Shown here piece by piece: positions 33,800-42,428 of a DNA stretch of 64,000 bases; within the stretch, counting starts at the first letter, position 1, and each line of letters begins with the position of its first letter. Location: positions 496,001-560,000 of the forward strand of contig CAVPOQ010000004.1 of NCBI GenBank assembly GCA_963707145.1, given 5' to 3'. Both the position numbers and the translations under genes were made by a program. The stretch is from RPQJ01 sp963707145. Its GTDB lineage: Bacteria; Pseudomonadota; Gammaproteobacteria; Steroidobacterales; Steroidobacteraceae. The notes below the pieces were generated by a model, which worked only from the letters and a program-made list of their open reading frames with translations, made no database searches and had not been told where the DNA came from.

Positions 33800-34486
33800 A
33801 TGACGCGCGGGACGGAACGGCTCGTCTGGGACCTGCCGGTGCGGGCGACGCACTGGTTGATCGTGCTGGCGGTGGCTGGCTGCTGGGCCACGCACTACGC
33901 CGGACTGGAGTGGTTCGCCTGGCACCGGCGCTTCGGCTATACCGTGCTGGTGCTGGTGGCGTTTCGCCTGCTGTGGGGCTTCGTGGGCACGCGGCACGCA
34001 CGCTTCGCGAGCTTCCTGCGCGGCCCGCGGGTGGTGCTCGACTACCTGCGGGGGCGCGGATCTGCTGTATCCGTCGGCCACAACCCGCTCGGCGCGCTCG
34101 GCGTGCTGGCGCTGCTCGCGGCGCTGCTCGTGCAGGCGGGCACCGGGCTGTTCGCGAACGACGAGATCGTGAACGCGGGGCCCTTCTACGGCTGGATCGG
34201 TGCGGCGCTCAGCAACCGCATCACGACCCTGCACCGGCTCAACTCCGACGTGCTGCTGGTGCTGATCGGCCTGCACCTGGCGGCCGTTGCGTGGTACGTG
34301 GCCGTGCGCCGCCAGCCGCTGCTGCGCGCGATGTTCACCGGCGGCAAGCCCGCGGCGCAGGTGCCGCCGGAACAGGCCATCGCAGGGTCGCGTACGCCGC
34401 TGGCGGTGGCGATCGTCGCCGCGCTTGCGGGCGCGCTGGCGCTCGCGCTGCGCGCCGCGCCCGAGGCGGTGATCGCGCTGTTCTGA
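33800..34486 (+). CDS. Cytochrome b561 (di-heme, bacterial type)
   Basis: Four-helix di-heme inner-membrane electron carrier. The 228-residue protein starts V-W-D-L-P-V-R-A-T-H-W after M-T-R-G-T-E-R, the usual beginning of nickel/b-type cytochromes. The likely heme His are in R-A-T-H-W, W-H-R-R-F-G-Y, T-L-H-R-L-N and G-L-H-L. ATG 33800 is preferred to an upstream TTG at 33761. Its partner is probably the convergent c-type cytochrome 22 bases away; such b561/c pairs may pass electrons across the membrane. Confidence 0.9.
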   Translation: MTRGTERLVWDLPVRATHWLIVLAVAGCWATHYAGLEWFAWHRRFGYTVLVLVAFRLLWGFVGTRHARFASFLRGPRVVLDYLRGRGSAVSVGHNPLGALGVLALLAALLVQAGTGLFANDEIVNAGPFYGWIGAALSNRITTLHRLNSDVLLVLIGLHLAAVAWYVAVRRQPLLRAMFTGGKPAAQVPPEQAIAGSRTPLAVAIVAALAGALALALRAAPEAVIALF

Positions 34487-34508
34487 GTGCCGCGCGGCCT
34501 GTCGGGCC

Positions 34509-34979
34509 TCAGTCGGCCTTGTACTTGTCGTGGCAGGCCTTGCAGGTGTTCGCGGTGTCGAGGAACGCGGCCTTCGACTTCGCCGGGTCGCCGGCCCTGG
34601 CCACGGTCGCGAGCGTCGCACTGCGGTCCACGAAGTCCTTCATCTTGGCGTCGAAGTCGGCGCGGTTGCCCCAGAGTTCGGCCTTGGCCTTCGAGCCCGT
34701 GACCGACTGCGTCTCGGCCGTATAGGACTCCGAGAGCATCGGCGCGAGCTCGGCGACGCGCTGCGCGCGCAGCTCGAACTCCTTCGCGTCGTAGGGAATC
34801 TTGCCCTGCGCCATGGCGCCCATCGGCGCGAAATTCCAGGCGATCACCTGGTAGACGGCCTTGCGGTACTTGAGCGTCTGCTCGGCCTTGCTGGGCTGGC
34901 CCTGCGCGGCGGCGGCGCCACAGGCGAACGCGAGCAGCAGGGCGGGGACGGCGCAACGCCGGAAACGGCTGGGCTGCAT
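34509..34979 (-). CDS. Cytochrome c'/c556-type protein
   Basis: Periplasmic four-helix heme protein. The 156 residues include a signal peptide (about 1-25, ending A-C-G-A-A-A-A-Q). The sole heme-binding C-K-A-C-H lies at the extreme C-terminus, as in cytochrome c' (class II). An R-K-A-V-Y-Q-V-I helix and N-F-A-P-M-G-A-M-A follow the signal. Convergent with the cytochrome b561 gene. Confidence 0.92.
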   Translation of the reverse strand: MQPSRFRRCAVPALLLAFACGAAAAQGQPSKAEQTLKYRKAVYQVIAWNFAPMGAMAQGKIPYDAKEFELRAQRVAELAPMLSESYTAETQSVTGSKAKAELWGNRADFDAKMKDFVDRSATLATVARAGDPAKSKAAFLDTANTCKACHDKYKAD

Positions 34980-35062
34980 GGTGGAAGCACTCCCTCGGAG
35001 GCGGGTACAAGAGGGCGCGACGTTACCTCAGCCGACCCCTCGCCGCCAGCGGCGGCAGCGCC

Positions 35063-35875
35063 TCAGTCCTCGGGTCGCGTGGCCTGCGCCTCGATCGTGG
35101 CGCGGTGCCGGCGCAGGATCTCCCAGACCTCGGCCTCGGGCGGACGGCCCGCGAGGCGGGTGATCAGCCCGGCGAGCTGCGGCCATTCGCGGCCCCAGTT
35201 CAGCATGCGCACGGCATCGGCCACCACGGTCGCGGCAGTCGTGTCCTGCGTCGCGGGCGCCGCCGCCCTGGCCGGCGTGGCAGCCTTCGCGTGCACCGTG
35301 CCCCTGGCCGGCGGCGCGGGCTCGCTGGCCGGCCGGCGCGCCGTCGGGGACTGTGGCCGCGGGTGCCGACCGGTGGTGCCCGACCTCGATCCCTGGCTGC
35401 GGCTGGCGGCGTGCGACTTCGCCCGGGCAGCCGCACGCGCAGCGGCGGCGGCGGGCTTGGGAACTTCGACGGTGGCGGTCGCGGACGTCGCGCGCGCGGC
35501 CTCGCGACGCTCCGTGGTCCGCTCCGGCGCGGGTTCCGGTGCCGGGGGCGGCTGCTTCGGCGGCCGCCCGGTCGCGATCGGGATGAAGCGCTCGACGTGC
35601 TCCGAGCCCATCAGGTTCGTGAGCGACGCCATCAGCTCGAGTGCGTCGGCGAACTCGGCATCGCCGCGCCCGCCGCGCTCCGCCAGCTGGCGCTTGAGCT
35701 CGAGGCAGCGCGCGCGCGCGAGGTCGACCAGCCAGCGGGTCGGTCGCTGGTGCCGCGGCCAGTCCTCGACGCGGGCGTAGGCGGCCTCGTCGAGCGCGAG
35801 GTAGCGGGCGTGGAGATCCACGCTCGCCAGCCATCGATCCAGCAGTTCCGCGACGCGATCGTCCGCTGCGCTCAT
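35063..35875 (-). CDS. Hypothetical protein with Ala/Pro-rich linker
   Basis: A 270-residue protein without signal or membrane segment. Residues 1-105 look folded and helical (L-D-R-W-L-A-S-V-D-L-H-A-R-Y-L-A-L-D-E-A-A-Y), residues about 110-205 are a low-complexity Ala/Pro/Arg/Thr linker, and about 210-270 are a second compact part (M-L-N-W-G-R-E-W-P-Q-L-A-G-L-I). The open frame extends upstream into the M20 peptidase gene only because that gene carries a one-base insertion. I do not recognise the family; the helical N-part and the linker could suggest a scaffold or granule-associated protein, but this is speculation. Confidence 0.65.
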   Translation of the reverse strand: MSAADDRVAELLDRWLASVDLHARYLALDEAAYARVEDWPRHQRPTRWLVDLARARCLELKRQLAERGGRGDAEFADALELMASLTNLMGSEHVERFIPIATGRPPKQPPPAPEPAPERTTERREAARATSATATVEVPKPAAAAARAAARAKSHAASRSQGSRSGTTGRHPRPQSPTARRPASEPAPPARGTVHAKAATPARAAAPATQDTTAATVVADAVRMLNWGREWPQLAGLITRLAGRPPEAEVWEILRRHRATIEAQATRPED

Positions 35876-35985
35876 GACACCTCTCCGCAAACCGCACCCC
35901 CGAGTGTAGTGGCCGTCGCGCGCAGCCGCATCGCGAGGCCGCGAACGCGTCGTCCCGGTGCGAACTGCGTCGCGTTCCGTCCGGT

Positions 35986-37459
35986 TCAGCGGGCTGCCGT
36001 GGCGACCAGCCGCGCGTAGAAGTCGGTCATGCCGCGCGAGGTTGTCGAGCGTCATGCGCTCGTTGGTGCCGTGGATCATCTCGAACTCGCGCACCGAGGC
36101 GACGATCGGCGCGTAGCGGTAGATGTCGCGGCTCACCGCCGTCATGTGCCGGCTGTCGGTGGTGGCGGTGACGAGCCCGGGGGCCACCGGCAACTCGCCC
36201 CCGCGGGCGGCCACGGCGGCGATCAACTGCCAGCCGCGCGAGTTCGTTGAGGAGACCGGCGGCGGATCGTAGGGTGGCTGCTCCCACGCCAGTTCGACGG
36301 GCATGCCCCGGGTGGCTGCCCGCGCCCGCTCGAGCACCTCCGCGCTCGTGCTGCCCGGCGCGATCCGGTAATTGATCCAGGCGGCGGCGTCCTGCGGGAG
36401 CACGTTCTCCTTCGGGCTGCCGCGCAGCATCGTGGGCGCGATCGTGGTGTGCAGGCTCGCCGCGCCCGCCGGGGTCGCCGCGATGCCGCGCACCAGCAGC
36501 GGTCCGAACAGCCACGAGTTCGCGACCGCCACGCGCAATCCAGGCCCCGCGTCGGGCGCGACCGCGCGCACCATGTCGGCCACGGGGCCTTCGAAGCGCA
36601 TCGGGAACGGGTCGTCGGCGATGGCGAGCACCGCCCGGGCCAGTATCTCGACGCCGGTGTCGGGCGGCGGAGCCGAGGAGTGACCGCCGGTGGCCGGTGC
36701 GGTGACGCGCAGCGTCCCATAGCCCTTCTCGGCGATGCCGATCAGTGCGACGGGGCGCCCGAGCAGCGGGAAGTCCGCGACCACCGCGAGGCCTTCGTCG
36801 AGCACGAACTCGGCCTCGACGCCGCGCGAGGCGAGCAGCGCCGCGGCCGCGGCCGCCCCGGTGCCGCCGGCCTCCTCGTCGTGCCCGCTCACCACGATCA
36901 CGCTCGCCGCAGGCGCGAAACCCGCGACCGCGAGCGCGTCGAGCGCCTCGAACATCGCGACCAGCGAGCCCTTGTCGTCGACCGCACCGCGGCCCCACAC
37001 GGCGCCGTCGGCGATCGCGCCGTCGAAGGGCGGGTGACGCCAGTCGCCCTCGGTGCCGGCGGTCACGGGCACGACGTCCTGGTGCGCCATCAGGATGATC
37101 GGACGTCGCGACGGGTCGCGGCCGCGCCAGGTGTAGACGAGCCCGTGCCCGGCGACGACCTCGCGGGTCATCACCGCGTGTGCGGCGGGGTAGGTGGACT
37201 CGAGCCACGCGTGCAGCCGGTCCCACTGCGACCAGTCGTTGAGCGCGGCGTCCTGGTGGCTGACGGTGCGGATGCGCACCGCCTCGGCGAGGTGTTGCGC
37301 GGCGCGCGCGCCGTCGACCGGCACCGCCTCGGCGAGCGCGACGCGCGCCGGGTCGACAGCCGACGGCGCGCGCAGCGTCGCCGTGCGCCACGCGAGCACC
37401 GACGCGAGCACCGCCAGTCCGGCTATGACCACGAGCCCGATCTTCCCCAGCGTGCGCAT
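35986..37459 (-). CDS. Membrane-anchored M20 peptidase (PM20D1-like), frameshifted at its end
   Basis: Zn-dependent M20/M25/M40 hydrolase. An N-terminal transmembrane helix (about 6-24) precedes the catalytic domain. Metal-site motifs are M-A-H-Q-D-V-V-P-V, W-G-R-G-A-V-D-D-K-G and G-H-D-E-E-A-G-G-T-G-A; the dimerisation domain follows. The layout resembles the PM20D1/carboxypeptidase S group. A surplus base at about 36032 shifts the frame after T-L-D-N-L-A-R. Without it the end reads M-T-D-F-Y-A-R-L-V-A-T-A-A-R and stops at 35988-35986 (490 residues). The substrate may be a dipeptide or N-acyl amino acid. Confidence 0.88.
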
Positions 37460-37616
37460 GCCTGCTCCCCGGCGGCCGGTGGCGTCGTGCCACGCCGTGC
37501 GCGTTTGTGACGGCCGCGCGCGGCGGCGTCAAGTCCTTGCGTGGTTCCGGACGGGCCCTCGCTTGCGCGGCCCCGGGCGTTCGCCGAGGCTACGCGCACC
37601 CGGGGGTGGAGGCGCG

Positions 37617-38831
37617 ATGGAGCAGACCAGGCACGACACGCCGGCGGCAGGCCGCCGCGGCCCGCTGCTCGGCGCCATGTTCCTGATGGCCACGAGCGCG
37701 ATCGGCCCCGGCTTCATCACCCAGACCACGCAGTTCACCGCGCAGCTCGGTGCCGCCTTCGCCTTCGCGATCCTGGTGTCGGTGCTGGTGGACGTCGCGC
37801 TGCAGCTCAACGTCTGGCGCGTGATCGGCGTGTCGGGCCTGCGCGCGCAGGAACTCGGCAACCGCGTGCTGCCGGGGCTCGGCCACGCGCTCGCGCTGAT
37901 CGTGGCGCTCGGGGGACTGGTCTTCAACGTCGGCAACGTCGCGGGTGCGGGACTCGGCCTCGACGCGCTGCTCGGCCTGCCGCCACGCTGGGGCGGGGCG
38001 CTCTCGGCGGCGATCGCGATCGGCATCTTCCTCTCGCGTCGCGCGGGCGTGGCGATGGACCGCGTCGTCGTGGCGCTCGGGTTCCTGATGATCGGCATGA
38101 CGGGCTACGTCGCCGTGGTCTCCGACCCGCCGCTCGGTCGCGCGCTCGTCAACGCCGTGCGTCCCGAGGCCGTGGACTTCCTCGCGATCACCACGCTGGT
38201 CGGCGGCACGGTGGGCGGCTACATCACCTACGCCGGAGCCCACCGGTTGCTGGACGCGGGTGTGCAGGGCCCGGCGTGCGTGGCCGAGATCGCGCGCGCC
38301 TCCGTGCTCGGCGTGCTGCTCACCGCGCTGATGCGCGTGCTGCTGTTTCTCGCCGTGCTCGGCGTGGTTTCCTCGGGCGTGGCGCTGTCGCCCGACAACC
38401 CCGCGGCCTCGGCATTCGCGGCCGCGGCGGGCGAGGCGGGCCTGCGGCTGTTCGGGCTGATCCTGTGGGCGGCCGCGCTCACCTCGGTGATCGGCGCCTC
38501 CTATACCTCGGTGTCCTTTCTCGCCAGCCTGCGGCCGGGGCTCGAGTCGCGCCGCGCGACCCTGGTGGTGGCCTTCATCGCGGTCTCGACGCTGGTGTTC
38601 CTGCTCGCGGGTGCGGCGCCGGTGCCGCTGCTGATCTTCGCCGGCGCCTTCAACGGGCTGATCCTGCCGGTGGGCGTGGGCGCGCTGCTGTGGGTGGCGC
38701 TGCGCCGGCCGGACCTGATGGGCGGTGTGCACCATCCGCGCTGGCTCGCGGCGTTCGGCGTGGCCGGCTGGCTCGTGACCATCTACCTCGGCTGGCGCTC
38801 GCTCGGCGGCCTGGCGAAGCTGTTCGCCTGA
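37617..38831 (+). CDS. NRAMP-related transporter lacking the DPGN motif
   Basis: A 404-residue membrane protein with about eleven helices of the NRAMP fold. At helix 1 the metal-binding D-P-G-N of classical NRAMP proteins is replaced by A-I-G-P-G-F-I-T-Q-T, as in the YcsG-like branch. Helix 6 has G-G-T-V-G-G-Y-I-T-Y-A-G-A rather than the A-x-x-M-P pattern. It is therefore unlikely to be a standard Mn/Fe importer; YcsG relatives often neighbour amino-acid or lactam catabolism genes. Preceded by a good GGGGGTGGAGG site. Convergent with the aldehyde dehydrogenase operon. Confidence 0.87.
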   Translation: MEQTRHDTPAAGRRGPLLGAMFLMATSAIGPGFITQTTQFTAQLGAAFAFAILVSVLVDVALQLNVWRVIGVSGLRAQELGNRVLPGLGHALALIVALGGLVFNVGNVAGAGLGLDALLGLPPRWGGALSAAIAIGIFLSRRAGVAMDRVVVALGFLMIGMTGYVAVVSDPPLGRALVNAVRPEAVDFLAITTLVGGTVGGYITYAGAHRLLDAGVQGPACVAEIARASVLGVLLTALMRVLLFLAVLGVVSSGVALSPDNPAASAFAAAAGEAGLRLFGLILWAAALTSVIGASYTSVSFLASLRPGLESRRATLVVAFIAVSTLVFLLAGAAPVPLLIFAGAFNGLILPVGVGALLWVALRRPDLMGGVHHPRWLAAFGVAGWLVTIYLGWRSLGGLAKLFA

Positions 38832-38863
38832 GCGCGGACCGATACGCCGGCCGCCTGCGCTCC

Positions 38864-40372
38864 TCAGCGGCCGAGCTGCGGCAGCGGCATCCGACCGATC
38901 GGGATGGTCGTGGTCTTCAGTTCGGTGAAGAACTCGGCGCTCGAGTTCGCGCCGTCGCGACCCACGCCCGACTGCTTGAAGCCGCCGAACGGCGCACGCA
39001 GCTCGCGCACCATGGTCGTGTTGACCCACACGGTGCCGGCGCGCAGGTCGCGGCTCGCGCGCATCACGACGTCCACGTCGGAGGCCCACACGTAGGCCAC
39101 GAGGCCGTAGGGCGAGTCGTTGGCGATCGCGATCGCCTCCTCGAGCGTGTCGTAGACGAGGAACGTCGCGAACGGACCGAAGATCTCCTCCTGGCAGACG
39201 CGGCTCGCGTTGCCGGTCGCGAGCACGGCGGTCGGCTCGACGTAGTAGCCGCGTTCGAACCCGTCGGCGCGGCGGCCTCCGGTGAGCAGCGTCGCGCCGT
39301 CGGCCTTCGCCACCTCGACGTAGGACAGCACGCGCCGCATGTGCTCCTCGAACGCGAGCGGGCCGAGCTCCGTGTCCGGGTTGATCGGGTCGCCGATGCG
39401 GATGCGCCGCGTGCGCGCGACGAAGCGGCCGATGAACTCGTCGGCGATCGAGCGATGCACGAGCAGGCGCGAGCCGGCGAGGCACTGCTGACCATTGTTG
39501 GCGTAGATGCCGCCGAGCGCGCCGTCGAGTGCGCGGCCCATGTCGGCGGAGGGATGGACGATGCTCGCGCTCTTGCCGCCGAGCTCGAGCAGGCAGGGCT
39601 TGAGGCGCCGGCCGGCGGCCGACATGATCGTGGCACCCGTCTCCGTGCCGCCGGTGAAGGCGACCATGTCGATCCCCGGGTGGGCAACCAGCGCGGCGCC
39701 GGTCACCGCGCCGCGCCCGTTGACGAGGTTGACGACCCCTGGCGGCAGGCCGGCCTCGTGGAACAGCTCGACCATGCGCAGCATGGACAGCGGCGTGTGC
39801 TCCGAGGGCTTCAGCACGCAGGTGTTGCCGAAGGCGATGCAGGAGGCGACCCGCATCGAGGCGAGCGCCACCGGCGCGTTCCACGGCGCGATCAGCGCGG
39901 CGACGCCCTTCGGTTCGCGCGTGACGTAGGTGAGGTACCCGGCGAGCCCGGTCCAGGTCTCGCCGTGTGTCGTGCTCGCCGCCTCGGCGAAGAACTCGAA
40001 GTTGCGCGCGGCGCGCCCGACCTGCTCGCGTACGCGCGTGATCGGCAGGCCGGTGGTGAGGCACTCGAGACGCACGAGGTCGTCGGCGCGCCGGCGCATC
40101 AGGTCGCGGATGCGGTAGAGCACGTCCTTGCGCGCATCGAGCGTGAGCCTCGGCCAGGGACCCGCGTCGAAGGCGCGGCGCGCGGCGCCGACCGCGGCGT
40201 CCACCTCCGCAGCGTCGGCTTCGCGCAGCACGCTCACCTGCTTCTCGTTGGAGGGATCGATCACCGGGATCTCGAAGCCGTGCTCGGCGAGCCCGACGGC
40301 GGCGCCGTCGATCAGGCTGGTCACCCGGGGCTTGACCTTGACGGCGAGCCGCAGCGACGTGTCGACGATCAT
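38864..40372 (-). CDS. Aldehyde dehydrogenase (hydroxymuconic semialdehyde dehydrogenase-like)
   Basis: NAD(P)-dependent oxidation of an aldehyde to an acid. The 502-residue protein has a complete active site: Asn165 (I-A-P-W-N-A-P), Glu263 (L-L-E-L-G-G-K-S) and nucleophile Cys297 in N-N-G-Q-Q-C-L-A-G-S-R. The overall sequence resembles the HpaE/DmpC group (aromatic meta-cleavage pathways) by my recognition, but the substrate cannot be fixed. ATG 40372 overlaps the stop of the racemase-like gene (ATGA), so it is the last gene of a three-gene operon. Confidence 0.88.
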   Translation of the reverse strand: MIVDTSLRLAVKVKPRVTSLIDGAAVGLAEHGFEIPVIDPSNEKQVSVLREADAAEVDAAVGAARRAFDAGPWPRLTLDARKDVLYRIRDLMRRRADDLVRLECLTTGLPITRVREQVGRAARNFEFFAEAASTTHGETWTGLAGYLTYVTREPKGVAALIAPWNAPVALASMRVASCIAFGNTCVLKPSEHTPLSMLRMVELFHEAGLPPGVVNLVNGRGAVTGAALVAHPGIDMVAFTGGTETGATIMSAAGRRLKPCLLELGGKSASIVHPSADMGRALDGALGGIYANNGQQCLAGSRLLVHRSIADEFIGRFVARTRRIRIGDPINPDTELGPLAFEEHMRRVLSYVEVAKADGATLLTGGRRADGFERGYYVEPTAVLATGNASRVCQEEIFGPFATFLVYDTLEEAIAIANDSPYGLVAYVWASDVDVVMRASRDLRAGTVWVNTTMVRELRAPFGGFKQSGVGRDGANSSAEFFTELKTTTIPIGRMPLPQLGR

Positions 40373-41097
40373 GCGAGCAGCTCCTCGGGTCGGGCAGGGG
40401 AGTCGCCGGGCGACGCGTGCGACTGCAGGCGCCAGGCGAGGCAGAGGTTGGACGACAGCAGCGGCGGGTGGCGGGGGCCGCGCTCGCGCAGCAGGCCGAG
40501 CGAGGGCAGGCCGGTGCCGGAGAGCAGCACCGCATCGGCCCCGCGGGTGTCCACGCCGTCGAGCACCGCGGTGGCATCCGCAGCCTGCAGTTCGTAGATG
40601 CCGCGGGTGTCCTCGCGGCCGGTCGGCACCGTGACGACGCCCGCGATCTCGAAGCCTGCCGCCTGCCAGTAGCCGAGGCCCGCATCCCGCAGCCAGTCGG
40701 GGTAGGGCGAGGCCACGAAGATCCGCCGCGCGCCGGCGCGCCGCAGCGCCGCGACGATCGCGCCAGCGGCGGTTTCCACGGGCGCGCCGATCACGGCCGC
40801 GGCGGCAGCGACGATCTCGGCTTCGCGTGCGGCGCCGAGCAGGTAGGACGATCCCGTGCAGGCGAAGGCCACGGCGTCGAGGCGCAGCGTGTCGTACTGC
40901 GCGAGTGTGCCGGGCAGCCGCTCGAGGTACTCCACGAGGCGCGTGCGCGGATCCTCGCTGCGGCTCGTGAGCCGCGCGACGTAGCACTCCGTGCCCTCCG
41001 GCATCAGCCGGCGGAATTCGGGCTCGACGGTCGGGTTGGCCTGCGGCACCAGCAGCCCGAAGCGGCCCCTGGGGCCGTAGTCGCGCGACGCATTCAT
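40369..41097 (-). CDS. Asp/Glu racemase-superfamily enzyme (maleate isomerase/arylmalonate decarboxylase-like)
   Basis: A 242-residue cytosolic protein beginning F-G-L-L-V-P-Q-A-N-P-T-V-E-P-E, typical of maleate isomerase and arylmalonate decarboxylase. The first catalytic Cys is present (Cys80, A-F-A-C-T-G-S-S). At the second position the sequence reads L-L-S-G-T-G-L-P-S-L, with Gly194 where these enzymes usually have Cys. Chemistry may thus be one-cysteine, as in arylmalonate decarboxylase but with the opposite Cys retained. Overlaps both neighbours by four bases, so it acts with the monooxygenase and the dehydrogenase. Confidence 0.82.
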   Translation of the reverse strand: MNASRDYGPRGRFGLLVPQANPTVEPEFRRLMPEGTECYVARLTSRSEDPRTRLVEYLERLPGTLAQYDTLRLDAVAFACTGSSYLLGAAREAEIVAAAAAVIGAPVETAAGAIVAALRRAGARRIFVASPYPDWLRDAGLGYWQAAGFEIAGVVTVPTGREDTRGIYELQAADATAVLDGVDTRGADAVLLSGTGLPSLGLLRERGPRHPPLLSSNLCLAWRLQSHASPGDSPARPEELLA

Positions 41098-42290
41098 GCG
41101 ATGGCCGCCGCCTGGCGCAGTCCCGCGATCATCGAGGTCCGCAGCAGGTGCTCGCGCGCCCGCTCGGGCGAGGCCGCGATGGCCTGCAACTCGGCGAGCG
41201 CGTGCCGGCGCTTCTCCGGGTCGCGCTCCTGCATGCGACTGCGGTTCTGGTGCGCCTGCGCGATGATCTCTCCCTGCGCCACCGGGTGTCGCTGGCGGAC
41301 GTAGAGGTCCAGTAGCGACGCGTCCTCACCGTGCCAGACGCGCGCGAGCTTCCCGCACAGGTTGAACGCGTCGTGCAGGCCGCCGTTCATCCCCATGCCG
41401 CCGCTCGGGCTCGTGACGTGCGCGGAATCTCCCGCGAGCAGCACGCGACCGACGCGATAGGTGGACACGATGCGCCGGTGGATGCGGTAGGGCCGGGCCT
41501 CGTGCACGTCGTAGAGCCGGCCGATCGGCACGATGCGCTGCAGCTTCGACTCGATCACCGCGTGCTCGAGCGCCCGCTCCACGGACTCGTCCTCGTCGGC
41601 GTAGAGACTGACCCGCCACAGCGACGGTAGCCGCAGCAGGCTGAAGGTGCCGGTGCGCGACCAGCAGTAGTTCACGTTCGACAGTCCCTCGAGGTGCTCG
41701 TCGAAGGGAAAAGTGGTGGTGGCGAGAATGGTGGTTTCCGGGTAGGTGCTGCCCTGGAAACGCAGGCCGATCGCTTCGCGCACCGCGCTGCGCGCACCGT
41801 CGGCCCCGATCAGCCAGGTCGCTTCGAGCGACACCGGCGCGCCGTCGGGCCCGAGCGCCGCGACGGTGACGCCCGATTCCGACTGACGCAGGCCGGTGAC
41901 GGTCACGCCGCGCTGCAGCTCGCAGGCGCCTCCGAGTCCCCCTAGGCGCGCCTCGAGCAGCTCGCAGTACACCTGTTGCTCGCATTGCAGGCGATACGGA
42001 TGCCGGGTCTCGCCGGCGAGCAGCCCGAGGTCGAACACCGCGCGCTCGCCGGAAGGGTGCATGCGCACCTGCCAGGTCGGGGTCACGAGTCCGCGCTCGA
42101 CCAGCGGGGCGGCGAGGCCGAGATCTTCGATCATGTCGAGCGTGGGCGGGTGCCACGTGGAGGCGCGCAGGTCGCGACCGCGTTCGGCCGTTGCCTCGAG
42201 CAACAGCACCGGGATCCCGGCGCGCGCGAGCAGCGCGGCGCAGGTGAGTCCCACCGGTCCCGCACCCACCACGATCACCCTGTCACGCAC
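41094..42290 (-). CDS. FAD-dependent aromatic monooxygenase
   Basis: Class A flavoprotein hydroxylase (PHBH/MhpA-like) using NAD(P)H and O2. The 398-residue protein begins V-I-V-V-G-A-G-P-V-G-L-T (FAD ADP loop), has I-G-A-D-G-A-R-S-A-V-R (DG motif) and V-L-L-A-G-D-S-A-H-V-T-S-P (FAD ribityl motif). GTG 42290 is chosen: it lies 7 bases after a GGAGAG ribosome site and immediately before the Rossmann strand, although the frame is open further upstream. First gene of the three-gene operon and divergent from an MFS transporter. Confidence 0.9.
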   Translation of the reverse strand: MRDRVIVVGAGPVGLTCAALLARAGIPVLLLEATAERGRDLRASTWHPPTLDMIEDLGLAAPLVERGLVTPTWQVRMHPSGERAVFDLGLLAGETRHPYRLQCEQQVYCELLEARLGGLGGACELQRGVTVTGLRQSESGVTVAALGPDGAPVSLEATWLIGADGARSAVREAIGLRFQGSTYPETTILATTTFPFDEHLEGLSNVNYCWSRTGTFSLLRLPSLWRVSLYADEDESVERALEHAVIESKLQRIVPIGRLYDVHEARPYRIHRRIVSTYRVGRVLLAGDSAHVTSPSGGMGMNGGLHDAFNLCGKLARVWHGEDASLLDLYVRQRHPVAQGEIIAQAHQNRSRMQERDPEKRRHALAELQAIAASPERAREHLLRTSMIAGLRQAAAIA

Positions 42291-42428
42291 GCCAGACTCT
42301 CCGGCCACTGCAGTGGAGCGCGGGATTCTACGACGTGCGTCGCGACCGGCGCTCGGTGACGGGCGGCGCGCCCGGCGTCTGCGCGGCTCGCTGGCCGCGC
42401 CGGGCGCGGCGATGCGATCATCCTCGGG

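Noticed and set aside
35063..37459. A 798-codon fusion of the M20 peptidase with the linker protein
   Set aside because: Created by one surplus base near 36032; the corrected peptidase ends at 35986 and the second gene has its own ATG at 35875.
38864..40987. Longer 707-codon version of the aldehyde dehydrogenase
   Set aside because: The extra N-terminal part is antisense-like shadow of the racemase gene; ATG 40372 overlaps the racemase stop and fits the family.
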